A stretch of 64,000 nt of DNA, taken from Paraburkholderia megapolitana. Lineage in GTDB: Bacteria > Pseudomonadota > Gammaproteobacteria > Burkholderiales > Burkholderiaceae. This document shows positions 1-8,239 of this stretch, in pieces (position 1 is the stretch's first letter; the number at the start of each line of letters is the position of its first letter). The stretch spans positions 2,825,001 to 2,889,000 of the forward strand of contig NZ_CP041743.1 of the NCBI RefSeq assembly GCF_007556815.1, read 5' to 3'. The notes under the pieces are model-generated. The model had not been told where the DNA came from, made no database searches, and saw nothing but the letters and a program-made list of their open reading frames with translations. A program made the position numbers and the translations under genes.

Positions 1-243
1 CCGCCAGGCTTCTTGCCGGGCTACCGCTTCGCATGACAAGGGTATGCAGCCAAAAGGTATGTAGCCCAATTTATCGAGGCAATGCCCATGCATATTTCGA
101 CTAACCCTTCGCGAAAAACGCATCGGACAGGGCGAATTATTCGTATTGCGTAGCGCCAGACTGCCAGGCTGTGTCGCCGGCATCGTGCGTCGCTGGCTGG
201 ACACGCGTGCCGGAAGTCGATTGATCCAATACAAGTGAGCAAT

Positions 244-1197
244 ATGGAAGCAAAGTGGTTGGAAGACTTTCTCAGCCTCTCGGAGATGAAGAGTTTTTCG
301 CGCGCGGCCCGCAGCCGGCATTTGACCCAGTCCGCTTTCAGCAGGCGAATCGTGGCGCTCGAAACATGGATGGGGACGAAGCTGGTCGACCGTAGCGTTA
401 ACCCTGTCACGTTGACGCCGGCCGGACGTATGTTCCGCAGCCTCGCGGCGGACATTCTGCGCAGCATGCATGCGGCGCGCAGTCTCGTCGGCGGTTATGA
501 ACAGTTCGCCGAAAACGATCATGTGGTGCACTTTGCCGTCGCCCACACGTTGGTGTTCACGCTGTTCCCCGACTGGCTGAAACGCCTGACCAACGAGTTT
601 GGCAACATCATGGCGCGCGTGCAGGCGGTCAATGTGCCGGAGGGTGTGCAGCATCTCGTGGCCGGCGATTGCGATCTGCTGATCGGCTACCACCACCCGC
701 AACTGCCGATCGCGCTCGATCCCAATCACTTTCCGTTTATGACGCTCGGGGTCGAGCGGATCTTGCCGGTGTCGGCGGCAGGCAGCGATGGCCGGCCGCT
801 GTTCGAACTGCCTGGCAAAAGCGGCCGGCCGTTGCCGTTGCTGGCTTATTCGTCGGGGGCGTTTCTCGGTAACGTCGTCGAGATGCTGCTGATGAATGCC
901 GCCGAACCGTACGCGCTATATCGCTGCTTCGAAACGCATATGTCGGAGGCGTTGAAGGGCATGGTGGTGGCGGGACATGGGATCGGCTGGCTGCCCGAAA
1001 GCTGTATTGCGAAGGAGTTGAGCGAGGGCACGCTGGTTCATGCCGGGCCGGACGCATGGGCAACCGAGCTGGAGATTCGCCTGTATCGGCCCGTCAAGCA
1101 GCGTGGCGCTGCGGCCGAGCAACTGTGGGCGTATATCAGCAATCAGTCGATCGAGCCGGCGGTCGAGGCGATCCCCGAGGTTCTGGTCGAGCGATGA
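244..1197 (+). CDS. LysR-type regulator, HypT-like
   Basis: Likely a DNA-binding LysR-family transcription regulator of 317 residues, a normal length for the family. The N-terminal winged helix-turn-helix covers roughly residues 1-60 (AKWLEDFLSL, FSRAARSRHLTQSAFSRRI, LE), followed by the substrate-binding domain. The first 40 residues resemble E. coli HypT (YjiE), the hypochlorite-responsive regulator, which has a similar 'TKWLYDFLTL...FSRRIRALE' pattern; this is from memory, not an alignment. An upstream GTG at 235 is in frame, but the ATG at 244 fits the family start. It stands alone, convergent with the H1-like gene, so its target is not visible here. Confidence 0.88.
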   Translation: MEAKWLEDFLSLSEMKSFSRAARSRHLTQSAFSRRIVALETWMGTKLVDRSVNPVTLTPAGRMFRSLAADILRSMHAARSLVGGYEQFAENDHVVHFAVAHTLVFTLFPDWLKRLTNEFGNIMARVQAVNVPEGVQHLVAGDCDLLIGYHHPQLPIALDPNHFPFMTLGVERILPVSAAGSDGRPLFELPGKSGRPLPLLAYSSGAFLGNVVEMLLMNAAEPYALYRCFETHMSEALKGMVVAGHGIGWLPESCIAKELSEGTLVHAGPDAWATELEIRLYRPVKQRGAAAEQLWAYISNQSIEPAVEAIPEVLVER

Positions 1198-1277
1198 ACG
1201 GCGGGGATATATTGACGATGCGCTTGAAGACGCGCCTGAAGATGAGCGCCGCTGCGTAGCGGCGTGCAACGACAACA

Positions 1278-1305
1278 CCGTGACGACACCGGTGTGCCGT
1301 CACGG
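1278..1305. terminator. hairpin between convergent genes
   Basis: A nearly perfect inverted repeat: CCGTGAC pairs with GTCACGG around a self-complementary ACACCGGTGT core. It lies between the convergent LysR and H1-like genes. Neither side has a strong T run, so it may be a weak bidirectional terminator or a transcript-end stabiliser. Confidence 0.45.
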
Positions 1306-1344
1306 TCGATTGCCTGCGTGGCAATCACACGATAATGGTCGTGC

Positions 1345-1926
1345 TTACGACTTCGACGGGCGTCCCGTCTTGACCGTTTCGACTGCAGCGATCGTCTCGA
1401 GCAGACGCTTGGTCGGCACGGATTCGAGCAGCGCAAGACCGGCTCGCAGCAGTTCGCTTTTCTTCACCGCCACGCCTTCCTCGACGCATTTCTGCTTCAG
1501 TGCGGCGATTTTTTCGTAATCGGATTTCGGCATCGTGAAGCTGTCGCGGACGACTTTTTCCTTCTTCACGCGCTTTGTCTTTGCCTCGACGCTGGCAGGT
1601 GCTACTGCTTCCGGCGCAACGGTCTTCGGCTTCGCTACCTTGACTGCCTTGGTCGTTTTCACGGCCTTGGTTTCCTTGACCGCTTTCACGGGCTTGGCGA
1701 CCGGCTTGGTGGTTTTCACCGCTTTCACGACCTTGGCGGTTTTAGCGACCTTCGCAGTTTTCGCAACCTTGGCCGTTTTTGCCGGAGTCGCTGCGCGCGG
1801 CGTCTTCTTCACGACTTCGGTGGCCTGCGCAGTAGCCCGTTTGGCGCCCGCTGCCGCGCGCCCCCGGGTAGGTGCCGGTCGACGAACAGCTTTTTTTGCA
1901 GCACCAGCGGTGCGGGGTTCACTCAT
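1345..1926 (-). CDS. histone H1-like Ala/Lys/Pro-rich protein
   Basis: A 193-residue, highly basic protein. The first 120 residues are low-complexity Ala/Lys/Val/Pro repeats (AKTAKVAKTAKV, KPVKAVKETKAV) like bacterial histone H1/AlgP tails, which bind DNA non-specifically. The last 60 residues are ordered (SFTMPKSDYEKIAALKQKC, KKSELLRAGLALLES) and resemble the small ribbon-helix-helix-like module seen in related Burkholderia proteins. A strong AGGAGG ribosome-binding site sits just before the ATG at 1926, which favours it over the longer reading from 1950. Expected role is nucleoid association; the exact function is unknown. The gene stands alone with an AT-rich upstream region. Confidence 0.8.
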   Translation of the reverse strand: MSEPRTAGAAKKAVRRPAPTRGRAAAGAKRATAQATEVVKKTPRAATPAKTAKVAKTAKVAKTAKVVKAVKTTKPVAKPVKAVKETKAVKTTKAVKVAKPKTVAPEAVAPASVEAKTKRVKKEKVVRDSFTMPKSDYEKIAALKQKCVEEGVAVKKSELLRAGLALLESVPTKRLLETIAAVETVKTGRPSKS

Positions 1927-2214
1927 CACTACCTCCTGATCGATAAACAATATAAACAGTATATATCGTTTAAGAACAATGACGGAACCTCACAGGCCGG
2001 CGCAATACCGCAGTACGTGGGCTGGTGGCTCGATCCGAGCGGATTTTAGCCCGGATTCAAGCGCCTGGCGTTATCAGGGTGTCTACCGATGGGCTTGGCC
2101 GGGTATCGCCGGCAATTCGGGGCTACGGCGAGCACGTCCTGGCGTGGATCGGGGACGTTTAAATGCTCGATCCGGAAACCGGCAGAGCCTTGCCCGACGG
2201 GCGTCAGACGGGCC

Positions 2215-2541
2215 TCAGCCGGGCGCCGCCGCGTCGCAGGTGTAAGTCACCGAGTACTGGTAAAGCGGCGCGGGATGCTGGTCGACGCCCTGGGTGACGG
2301 GAATCGCCATTCTGGAGTTGACGGTACGCAACCGGGCATTGCCGGCGCAGGCGCGCCGTGCCGCCTCGATGCACGGCTCATCGTCGCGTGACGTATCGAG
2401 CGTGCAGCCCACGTTCACCTGCTGGGGTGGCGTCGTCGTCGGAAGACCGCTATTGCCAACAGGGGCACACGCCACCAGGATCAGCAGAATGCCGCCCAAC
2501 GCCCCGGCAAACTGCACCGGTTTCCACATCACGCGTCTCAT
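2215..2541 (-). CDS. small putative lipoprotein
   Basis: A 108-residue protein with a signal peptide ending in a lipobox-like LVAC, so probably lipidated at that Cys and held in an outer or inner membrane. The mature part has Cys pairs (VGCTLD, EPCIEAARRACAGN, YTCDA) that could form disulfides. The ATG at 2541 follows GGGGGAG at good spacing and is preferred to the GTG at 2547. It is the last gene of the long minus-strand run that starts at the TpsB gene. I do not recognise the family. Confidence 0.6.
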   Translation of the reverse strand: MRRVMWKPVQFAGALGGILLILVACAPVGNSGLPTTTPPQQVNVGCTLDTSRDDEPCIEAARRACAGNARLRTVNSRMAIPVTQGVDQHPAPLYQYSVTYTCDAAAPG

Positions 2542-2603
2542 TGCCACTCCCCCGTTGTCGGTCAGTTTCGCTGCATCGTTCCAGAAAATGCCTTACCTGC
2601 CGC

Positions 2604-3098
2604 TCACGGCGCGGTCGCCGCCGCGCCTGAGGCTGGATCGGCGGTTGCGGTCATTTGTAGTCGTACGCGTAGCGGTTGGCGCATGTCGGCGGGTGGCGGT
2701 TCGGCGATCGGGTGTGCGGTCAGCATCTGTCGCAAGGTTGCGTCTGCTTTCGCGTCGCCCAGCGTGTCGAACTCGACCCGCGTCACCGCACCGTCCGCCC
2801 CGATCCACGCGCGGACCACGATGGCCGGCGGCGGCGTGTCGCCTTTCGCGTTCAATACTCTGTCTTCGAGAAACCGATGCAGCTGGTTAGCGGCTTCGTC
2901 ATCCGTTTCCAGCGATGCCTGGAACTGGCGTCCTACCTGATGCGCATAGTCGATCCATGGTTGTGGCACGTTCAGCGTTTGCGACGAGGCGGACATACTT
3001 CCGGTCATCGTCAGCAGCGCGATCAGCATGCCGAACCAGTTGCCGCGGTTACGCCGGGTACGTCGACTGCTCGGGTTACTTCGCCCTCTTGCGTTCAT
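2604..3098 (-). CDS. secreted protein with TonB-C-like domain
   Basis: A 164-residue protein with a basic N-terminus and one hydrophobic signal/anchor segment (about residues 20-40). The body (VRAWIGADGAVTRVEFDTLG then ATLRQML, PLRVRLQM) has the pattern of a TonB C-terminal fold. The same pattern occurs in the C-terminal part of the VreA-like protein and in the TonB of this island. A periplasmic partner role in the TonB/ExbB system is an inference from this pattern and the operon position. It lies between the HtrA protease gene and the lipoprotein gene. Confidence 0.6.
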   Translation of the reverse strand: MNARGRSNPSSRRTRRNRGNWFGMLIALLTMTGSMSASSQTLNVPQPWIDYAHQVGRQFQASLETDDEAANQLHRFLEDRVLNAKGDTPPPAIVVRAWIGADGAVTRVEFDTLGDAKADATLRQMLTAHPIAEPPPADMRQPLRVRLQMTATADPASGAAATAP

Positions 3099-3179
3099 GC
3101 GCCTGCCTTTGGTGTTGCGATTCCACGCGATGCCACGGGATATCGCGCGGTGTTATTGAGCGCCGGACGACTCAGCCGC

Positions 3180-4667
3180 TCACCCCAGATCGATCGGCAC
3201 ATACAGCCGTGCTGTTCCGCGCTGAACCAGCAGCGCGACCTGATCGTGCGCATCGTTGATCTCACTGATGAGCCCTTCGATCGTCACCACCGGCGTCTCG
3301 TTGACCGACAGCACCACATCGCCTGTCCGCAAGCCCACGTTCGCGGCCCGGCCGCTAACCTGCTCGATCAGCAGACCGTGGTCGACACCGAGCTTTTGCT
3401 GTTCCGCAGGTGCCAGCGGCCGGAGAGACAAGCCTAGTCGCGCCGGCGTCTGCACGTTTGTCGGTGTGTCTGGCGCACTGTCGAGCGCGCCGACCGTCAC
3501 CCTGATATGGTTCGACTGCCCCGAGCGCCACACCAGCAAGTCCGCCTGCCTGCCCGGTTTGATCTTCGCCACCGTACTGAGCAGATCGACGGAGTCTGCG
3601 ATATCGCTGCCGTTTACCGCCAGCACCACGTCGCCGGCCTGCAAGCCCGCCTGCGCACCGGCGCCACCCGCCGCCACCGCGCTGATCAACGCACCGTCCG
3701 GTTTCGCGAGCCCGAACGAGCGCGCGAGCGCCTGGCTCACCTCCTGCACCGCCACACCGAGCTGCCCGCGACTCACCTTGCCGGTGCGCAGCAGTTGATC
3801 CTTGACGTCCAGCGCCACATCGATCGGAATCGCGAAGGCCAGCCCCTGATATCCCCCGGTCTTCGAGTAGATCATCGAGTTGATGGCGATCACGCGGCCG
3901 TTCAGATCGAAGAGCGGACCGCCCGAATTTCCCGGGTTGATCGGCACATCGGTCTGGATAAACGGGATGTATGCGGCCCCCGGCAACGATCGCGCTTTCG
4001 CGCTGACGATGCCCTGCGTCACCGTGTTCGCAAATCCATACGGCGAGCCGATCGCCATCACCCAGTCACCGACCTCGGTACGGGCTGGATTACCCGCCAC
4101 CACCGCCGGCAGGTTCTGCGCATCGATGCTGATCACCGCGACGTCCGACAACGCATCGCTACCGATCACCTTGCCCTTGAATTCGCGCTTGTCGGTCAGT
4201 TTCACGTCGACGGTGCTGGCATCTCCCACCACGTGACGATTCGTCAGGATGACGCCGTCCGCACTCACGATAAAACCGGAACCGAGGTTCACTTCCTCGC
4301 GATTGCCGATCACACGGCGGGCAAGAAATGGCGCGAGCGGGTTGCCCGGCGCGATGCCAGGCGGCAACTGGATACCCATCTGCGGTACTTCGCGCGTCAC
4401 GCTGATGTTCACCACCGCGGGGCCATAGCGTTTGACGAGCATCGCGAAGTTCGGCATGGCCGGTGCAGGCATGGCTTGCGTCGGCACGACAGCTGCATCC
4501 TGGGCCGCCGCCGATGCGGCCATGCCAACACTGGTCAACGTCAACGCACAGCATGCTGCAACCACTCGTAGCGCTCGCTTGAGCTTCACCCGTGCCGTTT
4601 GTGCCGTTCGTGCCACTCGCATCCGCCCCGTCCGTTCGATCCTGGCCACCACGTATTCCCTCGTCAT
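3180..4667 (-). CDS. HtrA/DegP-family periplasmic serine protease
   Basis: Trypsin-like protease with two PDZ domains, 495 residues, like the DegP/DegQ/MucD group of periplasmic quality-control proteases. Numbered from 4667, the catalytic triad is visible: His145 in TNRHVV, Asp175 in LSDVAV, Ser248 in GNSGGP. PDZ1 is at about residues 300-390 and PDZ2 at about 400-490. A signal/anchor segment (about residues 32-55) is preceded by an unusually long basic tail, so the true start may be an in-frame GTG near 4650 or the ATG at 4622. It sits in the TPS/TonB operon. HtrA-type proteases are known to help process TPS exoproteins such as FHA and to act in envelope signalling, so a dedicated role here is plausible. 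Confidence 0.9.
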   Translation of the reverse strand: MTREYVVARIERTGRMRVARTAQTARVKLKRALRVVAACCALTLTSVGMAASAAAQDAAVVPTQAMPAPAMPNFAMLVKRYGPAVVNISVTREVPQMGIQLPPGIAPGNPLAPFLARRVIGNREEVNLGSGFIVSADGVILTNRHVVGDASTVDVKLTDKREFKGKVIGSDALSDVAVISIDAQNLPAVVAGNPARTEVGDWVMAIGSPYGFANTVTQGIVSAKARSLPGAAYIPFIQTDVPINPGNSGGPLFDLNGRVIAINSMIYSKTGGYQGLAFAIPIDVALDVKDQLLRTGKVSRGQLGVAVQEVSQALARSFGLAKPDGALISAVAAGGAGAQAGLQAGDVVLAVNGSDIADSVDLLSTVAKIKPGRQADLLVWRSGQSNHIRVTVGALDSAPDTPTNVQTPARLGLSLRPLAPAEQQKLGVDHGLLIEQVSGRAANVGLRTGDVVLSVNETPVVTIEGLISEINDAHDQVALLVQRGTARLYVPIDLG

Positions 4668-4682
4668 CCTGCGGTCCGCTCG

Positions 4683-5075
4683 TCAAGGCGGCACAGCAAC
4701 CGACGGCAGCGGCCGTTGTGGCGTGACAGATTTGCCCCAGTTCGAGCCAAACCGGTTCCGCTCGGCGGACAGGTTGAATGTGCCCACACGGTTCGACGGG
4801 CCGTTCGCGAGCGCCTCGGCGGCCGTCTGGGAAGCAGCCACACCTGTCGCGGCTGGCGCGGCCTTCGGCGCAAGTTGCGCGCTCAGACAGCCATACGACA
4901 GCGCCCGTTGCCCGTCGACCTCGGCGTCAATGCACACCGGCTTCGTGCCCGACGACGCATTCGGTGCGGCAATGTCGGGTGCCGTTGCGTTGCTGCCTTG
5001 CGCATATGAAGTGCCCGCCAGGCACACCTGCATGACGCTCACCAGCACCAACGTTACGGCCTGCCTGAATAGCAT
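4683..5075 (-). CDS. small secreted hypothetical protein
   Basis: A 130-residue protein with a clear signal peptide (MLFRQAVTLVLVSVMQ, cleavage near TSYA-Q). GAGGGG precedes the ATG at 5075; the longer upstream reading is Arg-rich shadow and is rejected. The mature part is Ala-rich with two Cys (VCIDA, YGCLS), a pattern compatible with one disulfide. It lies 15 bases before the protease gene and 49 bases after the preceding gene, so it is probably co-transcribed. No family recognised. Confidence 0.6.
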   Translation of the reverse strand: MLFRQAVTLVLVSVMQVCLAGTSYAQGSNATAPDIAAPNASSGTKPVCIDAEVDGQRALSYGCLSAQLAPKAAPAATGVAASQTAAEALANGPSNRVGTFNLSAERNRFGSNWGKSVTPQRPLPSVAVPP

Positions 5076-5124
5076 TTCGCCCCTCGCTCCACAACGTCGC
5101 TGTACTCGCAGCACCCCACGACTC

Positions 5125-5928
5125 TCAATTCCTGTGCGACCGCGCGACAAACCGCCCGAACGCCGCCCGGTCAGCCGCATGCAGCTCAGGCGCAGGCCCA
5201 GCCACGCGTTCCGTCCACGGCATCTGCAGCGTATCGACCCGCATCCCGCCGAGCACATCCGCGCCCGTCGGAAACGGCGTGCTCCCCGGCTCCCGGTATT
5301 CGATGCGAAAGAGCCCGGGCGCACTTGTTCGTGCGCCCCACAGATCGCCCACGTCACGCACGCTCGCATCGAACCAGAACCGCACCCAGCCGACCGACTC
5401 GGGCGCGCCCTTAACCGCCGAATCCGCTAACCGCATAAACCCCGTAAGCACGAGCAGTACGCTCGCCAGATCTTCTTCGCGCAGGTTCGGGTACGACCAC
5501 AGATTCAGCACATCCGCGTACGCCAGCACCGTTGCAAAGCGCTTCATCGTGAACGACGGACAAAGCTGCTGCACGGCTGCATAGTGAAACTCCCAGCGCC
5601 GGACGAAACGCATCCGGTGCGCGAATCCCACTGCGACGTCGTAGGCCTTTCTGACGACCAGTTCATCCGGCTGATACGTCCGGGTTGTCAGCACACAGCG
5701 CGCATCGTGAAGCGCGCTCCTGTGACGTACGAACTCGGGTATCCCGAGTACCGGCAAGACTTCGCCCAGACAAAGCGGGCAGCGCGACAGCGACGGCCGC
5801 GCCACGCCATCTGCGACGAGCCACGGCCGCGCATCGATCATCGGCTCGCGTTCGGGCTTGACGACAGCGGGTTCGACCGCGGGACGCTCCACCTGTCGTC
5901 CGTTGACTGCACGCGCGGTGTGTTCCAT
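5125..5928 (-). CDS. hypothetical protein with CPLC motif
   Basis: A 267-residue protein without a clear signal peptide or membrane segment, so probably cytoplasmic. AGGAGAGC at good spacing supports the ATG at 5928. Residues 51-54 form a CPLC pair that could be redox-active or metal-binding, with a third Cys (ALHDARC) and an aromatic-rich middle (WEFHYAAVQQLCPSF). Codon use looks like its neighbours. It lies between the parvulin gene and the small secreted-protein gene in the same run. I do not recognise the family; the operon suggests a link to TPS/TonB biogenesis. Confidence 0.6.
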   Translation of the reverse strand: MEHTARAVNGRQVERPAVEPAVVKPEREPMIDARPWLVADGVARPSLSRCPLCLGEVLPVLGIPEFVRHRSALHDARCVLTTRTYQPDELVVRKAYDVAVGFAHRMRFVRRWEFHYAAVQQLCPSFTMKRFATVLAYADVLNLWSYPNLREEDLASVLLVLTGFMRLADSAVKGAPESVGWVRFWFDASVRDVGDLWGARTSAPGLFRIEYREPGSTPFPTGADVLGGMRVDTLQMPWTERVAGPAPELHAADRAAFGRFVARSHRN

Positions 5929-5945
5929 GACCGCTCTCCTTGCGC

Positions 5946-6845
5946 TTACTGCGCGGCAGCGAGCGCCTTCTTGAGCGCATCCTCGTTGATCGGCGCCGCT
6001 GCGCTGAGCTTCGCCAGATAGGCTTGCGCGTTTTGCTGCGTGCGCTGTTCGCGCAGCGTCGCGCGAATCTGTTCCTTCACATCTGCGAGTGGCCGCAGGC
6101 CGGCGGCACGCGTATCGATGAGCTTCACCACATGGAACCCGGTCGGCGTGCGCAGCGGCGCCGAGATCTGGCCGGGCTTGAGCGCATCCGCGGCCTGGCG
6201 AATCGCGGGCAGCAGCACCGTTTCGGGCACAAAGCCCATATCGCCACCATTCGCCGCGCTACCCTGGTCCTGAGAATTCGCTTTCGCGAGCGCGGCAAAG
6301 TCGCCGCTGCGCGCCTGGCTGGCCAGATCTTCGGCCTTCTTGCGGGCTTTTTCGAGCGTCGCCGCATCGGCATTGGCGGGCACAGCGATATAGATCTGTG
6401 CGAGACGCAGCGCCCGCGGTGTCGCGAACGCGTTGTGATTCTGGTCGTATGCGGCCTGAATCTCGTCATCCGACGGATAGCCCGCGGGCGGCGCACTGAC
6501 CGACCCCAGGTAGCTGCGCATGACGATGTCGCGCTGCGCCTGATCGATGGCGGCCTGTACCTGCGGCTGCTTGTCCCAACCTTTTGACTTCGCTTCGGCA
6601 AGCGCCGTCTTCTGCGCCAGCGTCAAACGCACTATCTGGTCCAAGGCAGCAGGGTCGGCTGCGAGCCGCGTGCGACTGTCTGCATTCAACGACTTGATCA
6701 GCGTATCGATGTCCGTTTGCGTAACCGATGCCTGAGCCGTGCTCGCGATCACATCGCCTTGAGCATGCCCGGCAACCGGCAGAATCAGCATCAAACCACT
6801 CACTACACTTGCCAGCTTCTTCACCCTTGCCCCCATCGTTTGCAT
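5946..6845 (-). CDS. parvulin-type peptidyl-prolyl isomerase
   Basis: Periplasmic PpiC/SurA-like folding helper of up to 299 residues. It has a signal peptide (LASVVSGLMLILPVAGHAQ), a helical chaperone-like N-terminal region, then a rotamase domain at about residues 130-260 with typical motifs (RLAQIYIAVP, GDFAALAKANSQD, GGDMGFVPE, ISAPLRTPTGFHVVKLID). The start is uncertain: an in-frame GTG at 6824, with a purine-rich stretch before it, would give a compact signal peptide beginning MKKLAS. In this operon it could help fold the large TPS exoprotein or the outer-membrane barrels, which is an inference. Confidence 0.9.
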   Translation of the reverse strand: MQTMGARVKKLASVVSGLMLILPVAGHAQGDVIASTAQASVTQTDIDTLIKSLNADSRTRLAADPAALDQIVRLTLAQKTALAEAKSKGWDKQPQVQAAIDQAQRDIVMRSYLGSVSAPPAGYPSDDEIQAAYDQNHNAFATPRALRLAQIYIAVPANADAATLEKARKKAEDLASQARSGDFAALAKANSQDQGSAANGGDMGFVPETVLLPAIRQAADALKPGQISAPLRTPTGFHVVKLIDTRAAGLRPLADVKEQIRATLREQRTQQNAQAYLAKLSAAAPINEDALKKALAAAQ

Positions 6846-6921
6846 TCACAGGCTGTACTCGCAGGCACCGCTCATCCGCACACGCAGATCGGCTCCTGCG
6901 AGCCAGTCCCGCGAGCCTGCG

Positions 6922-7506
6922 TTATTGCGTCGTCGTTCCCGCGTTGTGCACCTGAAATCCACTCTCGCTGCCCGTGTCGGCCGCCGCTGCATCGGCAGCC
7001 GCCATCGCCGGACGGTTACGCAGATGCAGCAGGAATTCCTGCAGCAAGCGGTCCCACAACTCGATCATCGAACGAAGGTGTGCGGTCGCCACGCCGCCCG
7101 CGACCACCACGTCCAGCTCCAGCACGAGAAATTGTGCGTGCGCTGCGAGACGTGCAAAACGCTTCGTACGATTCCAGCTCGGTACCAGATCCGCCGGCAG
7201 ATCGCCCTGCACCTGCAGCGCGCAACTGAGCGTGTAGTCCAGATAGACCGGCGCATCGCCTGCCGTCTGAACCGTGCCCGGTGTTGCCACATTGCCAAAG
7301 CGCACGACAAACCCAACGCCCTGGCTCGCGCTCATCAGTTGCACTACGCCATTCTGTTCAGCGGCTGTGACGCGATAACCCGATGCCTTGAAAATTTCCG
7401 CGAGTTGTTCGGCGCTGATCGCGTCGAACACCGAGTCGACTGCAGCAAGACCCGCGTTGCTCGTGCCGGCTTCGATGCCGTTGGAATGGATTGCTTCGTT
7501 GCTCAT
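6922..7506 (-). CDS. YbjN-domain protein
   Basis: A 194-residue protein. The core (about residues 35-150) has the YbjN pattern: low-similarity strands, then WNRTKRFARLAAHAQFLVLELDVVVAGGV, as in the YbjN/'putative bacterial sensory transduction regulator' family related to CesT-like secretion chaperones. GGAGA before a double ATG supports a start at 7506 or 7509 rather than 7545. It is cytosolic and lies between the coiled-coil gene and the PPIase gene. A chaperone-like role for an exported partner is possible but not shown. Confidence 0.75.
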   Translation of the reverse strand: MSNEAIHSNGIEAGTSNAGLAAVDSVFDAISAEQLAEIFKASGYRVTAAEQNGVVQLMSASQGVGFVVRFGNVATPGTVQTAGDAPVYLDYTLSCALQVQGDLPADLVPSWNRTKRFARLAAHAQFLVLELDVVVAGGVATAHLRSMIELWDRLLQEFLLHLRNRPAMAAADAAAADTGSESGFQVHNAGTTTQ

Positions 7507-7541
7507 CATGGTCTCCGTTTCGGTGGTGTACTCGATGAAGG

Positions 7542-8228
7542 TCACTTCTGCGCCGCCGACGTGCTCGCCGCACCGGTAGCCGAAGCTGCGGTGGCCGGCC
7601 GTGCCGCCGGGTCGAACCTGCCGTCATACAGCTGGTCGCCGTAGCGCTGCGCGATGTCATCGTACTTCACACGTGCACTTTGTGCGAACGGTTCCCGCGA
7701 TGAGAGCAAAGTGCCGAATCCCACGTGTTCGTATGCATTCAGAATATCGTGCCCCACCTGATACAACTGGCTATTCTTGGCCTGACACGTTTGCAGTTGT
7801 GTGTCACGCGTCTTCAGATCGGTTTGCGCCTGAGTGCGCTCCGCATCGCGCGTGCGCGACACCGCCAGCAACTCTTCGTAAGAGGACTTGTATTTAGCGA
7901 GCTGCTGCGTGTCCTGCGCGTGGCTCGCCTTCTCGGCGGACAGCGCGCTCTGGGCCGCTGCTTCGCCGCTCGACTTGCCCTGCGTCGCCGCTAGCTGCGA
8001 CTGCGCCTGCTTCAGATCCGCGAGCGCCTTGTCGCGTTGCTGCTCGGCGCTCGTCTTGTCCGCTTGCAACTGCGCCTGCGTGTCCTCGATCTGTCGCAAC
8101 TGCTCGGTGGTCGCGCGCAACGCGGCGCGCAGTTTTTCTTCGATACTTTGTGCCGAAGCCGGCCCTGCCGCACCGAGCAACCCGAACAGCAGGCCGGTCG
8201 AAACGACGATGAGATGACGTGTCTTCAT
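7542..8228 (-). CDS. secreted coiled-coil protein
   Basis: A 228-residue protein with a signal peptide (MKTRHLIVVSTGLLFGLLG, cleavage near ASA-Q) and a long Gln/Ala/Lys-rich heptad region (about residues 30-150) predicted to form a coiled coil. A short globular tail follows (YQVGHDILNAYEHVGFG, REPFAQSARVKYDDIAQRYGDQLYD). GAGG precedes the ATG at 8228. It lies between the porin and YbjN genes, 11 bases after the porin stop. It may be a periplasmic strut linking the TonB/ExbB complex and the outer membrane; this is inference only. Confidence 0.75.
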   Translation of the reverse strand: MKTRHLIVVSTGLLFGLLGAAGPASAQSIEEKLRAALRATTEQLRQIEDTQAQLQADKTSAEQQRDKALADLKQAQSQLAATQGKSSGEAAAQSALSAEKASHAQDTQQLAKYKSSYEELLAVSRTRDAERTQAQTDLKTRDTQLQTCQAKNSQLYQVGHDILNAYEHVGFGTLLSSREPFAQSARVKYDDIAQRYGDQLYDGRFDPAARPATAASATGAASTSAAQK

Positions 8229-8239
8229 CGATGGCCTCA

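Noticed and set aside
3507..4571. 354-residue plus-strand open frame
   Set aside because: His/Arg-rich shadow of the HtrA protease gene, which shows a full catalytic triad.
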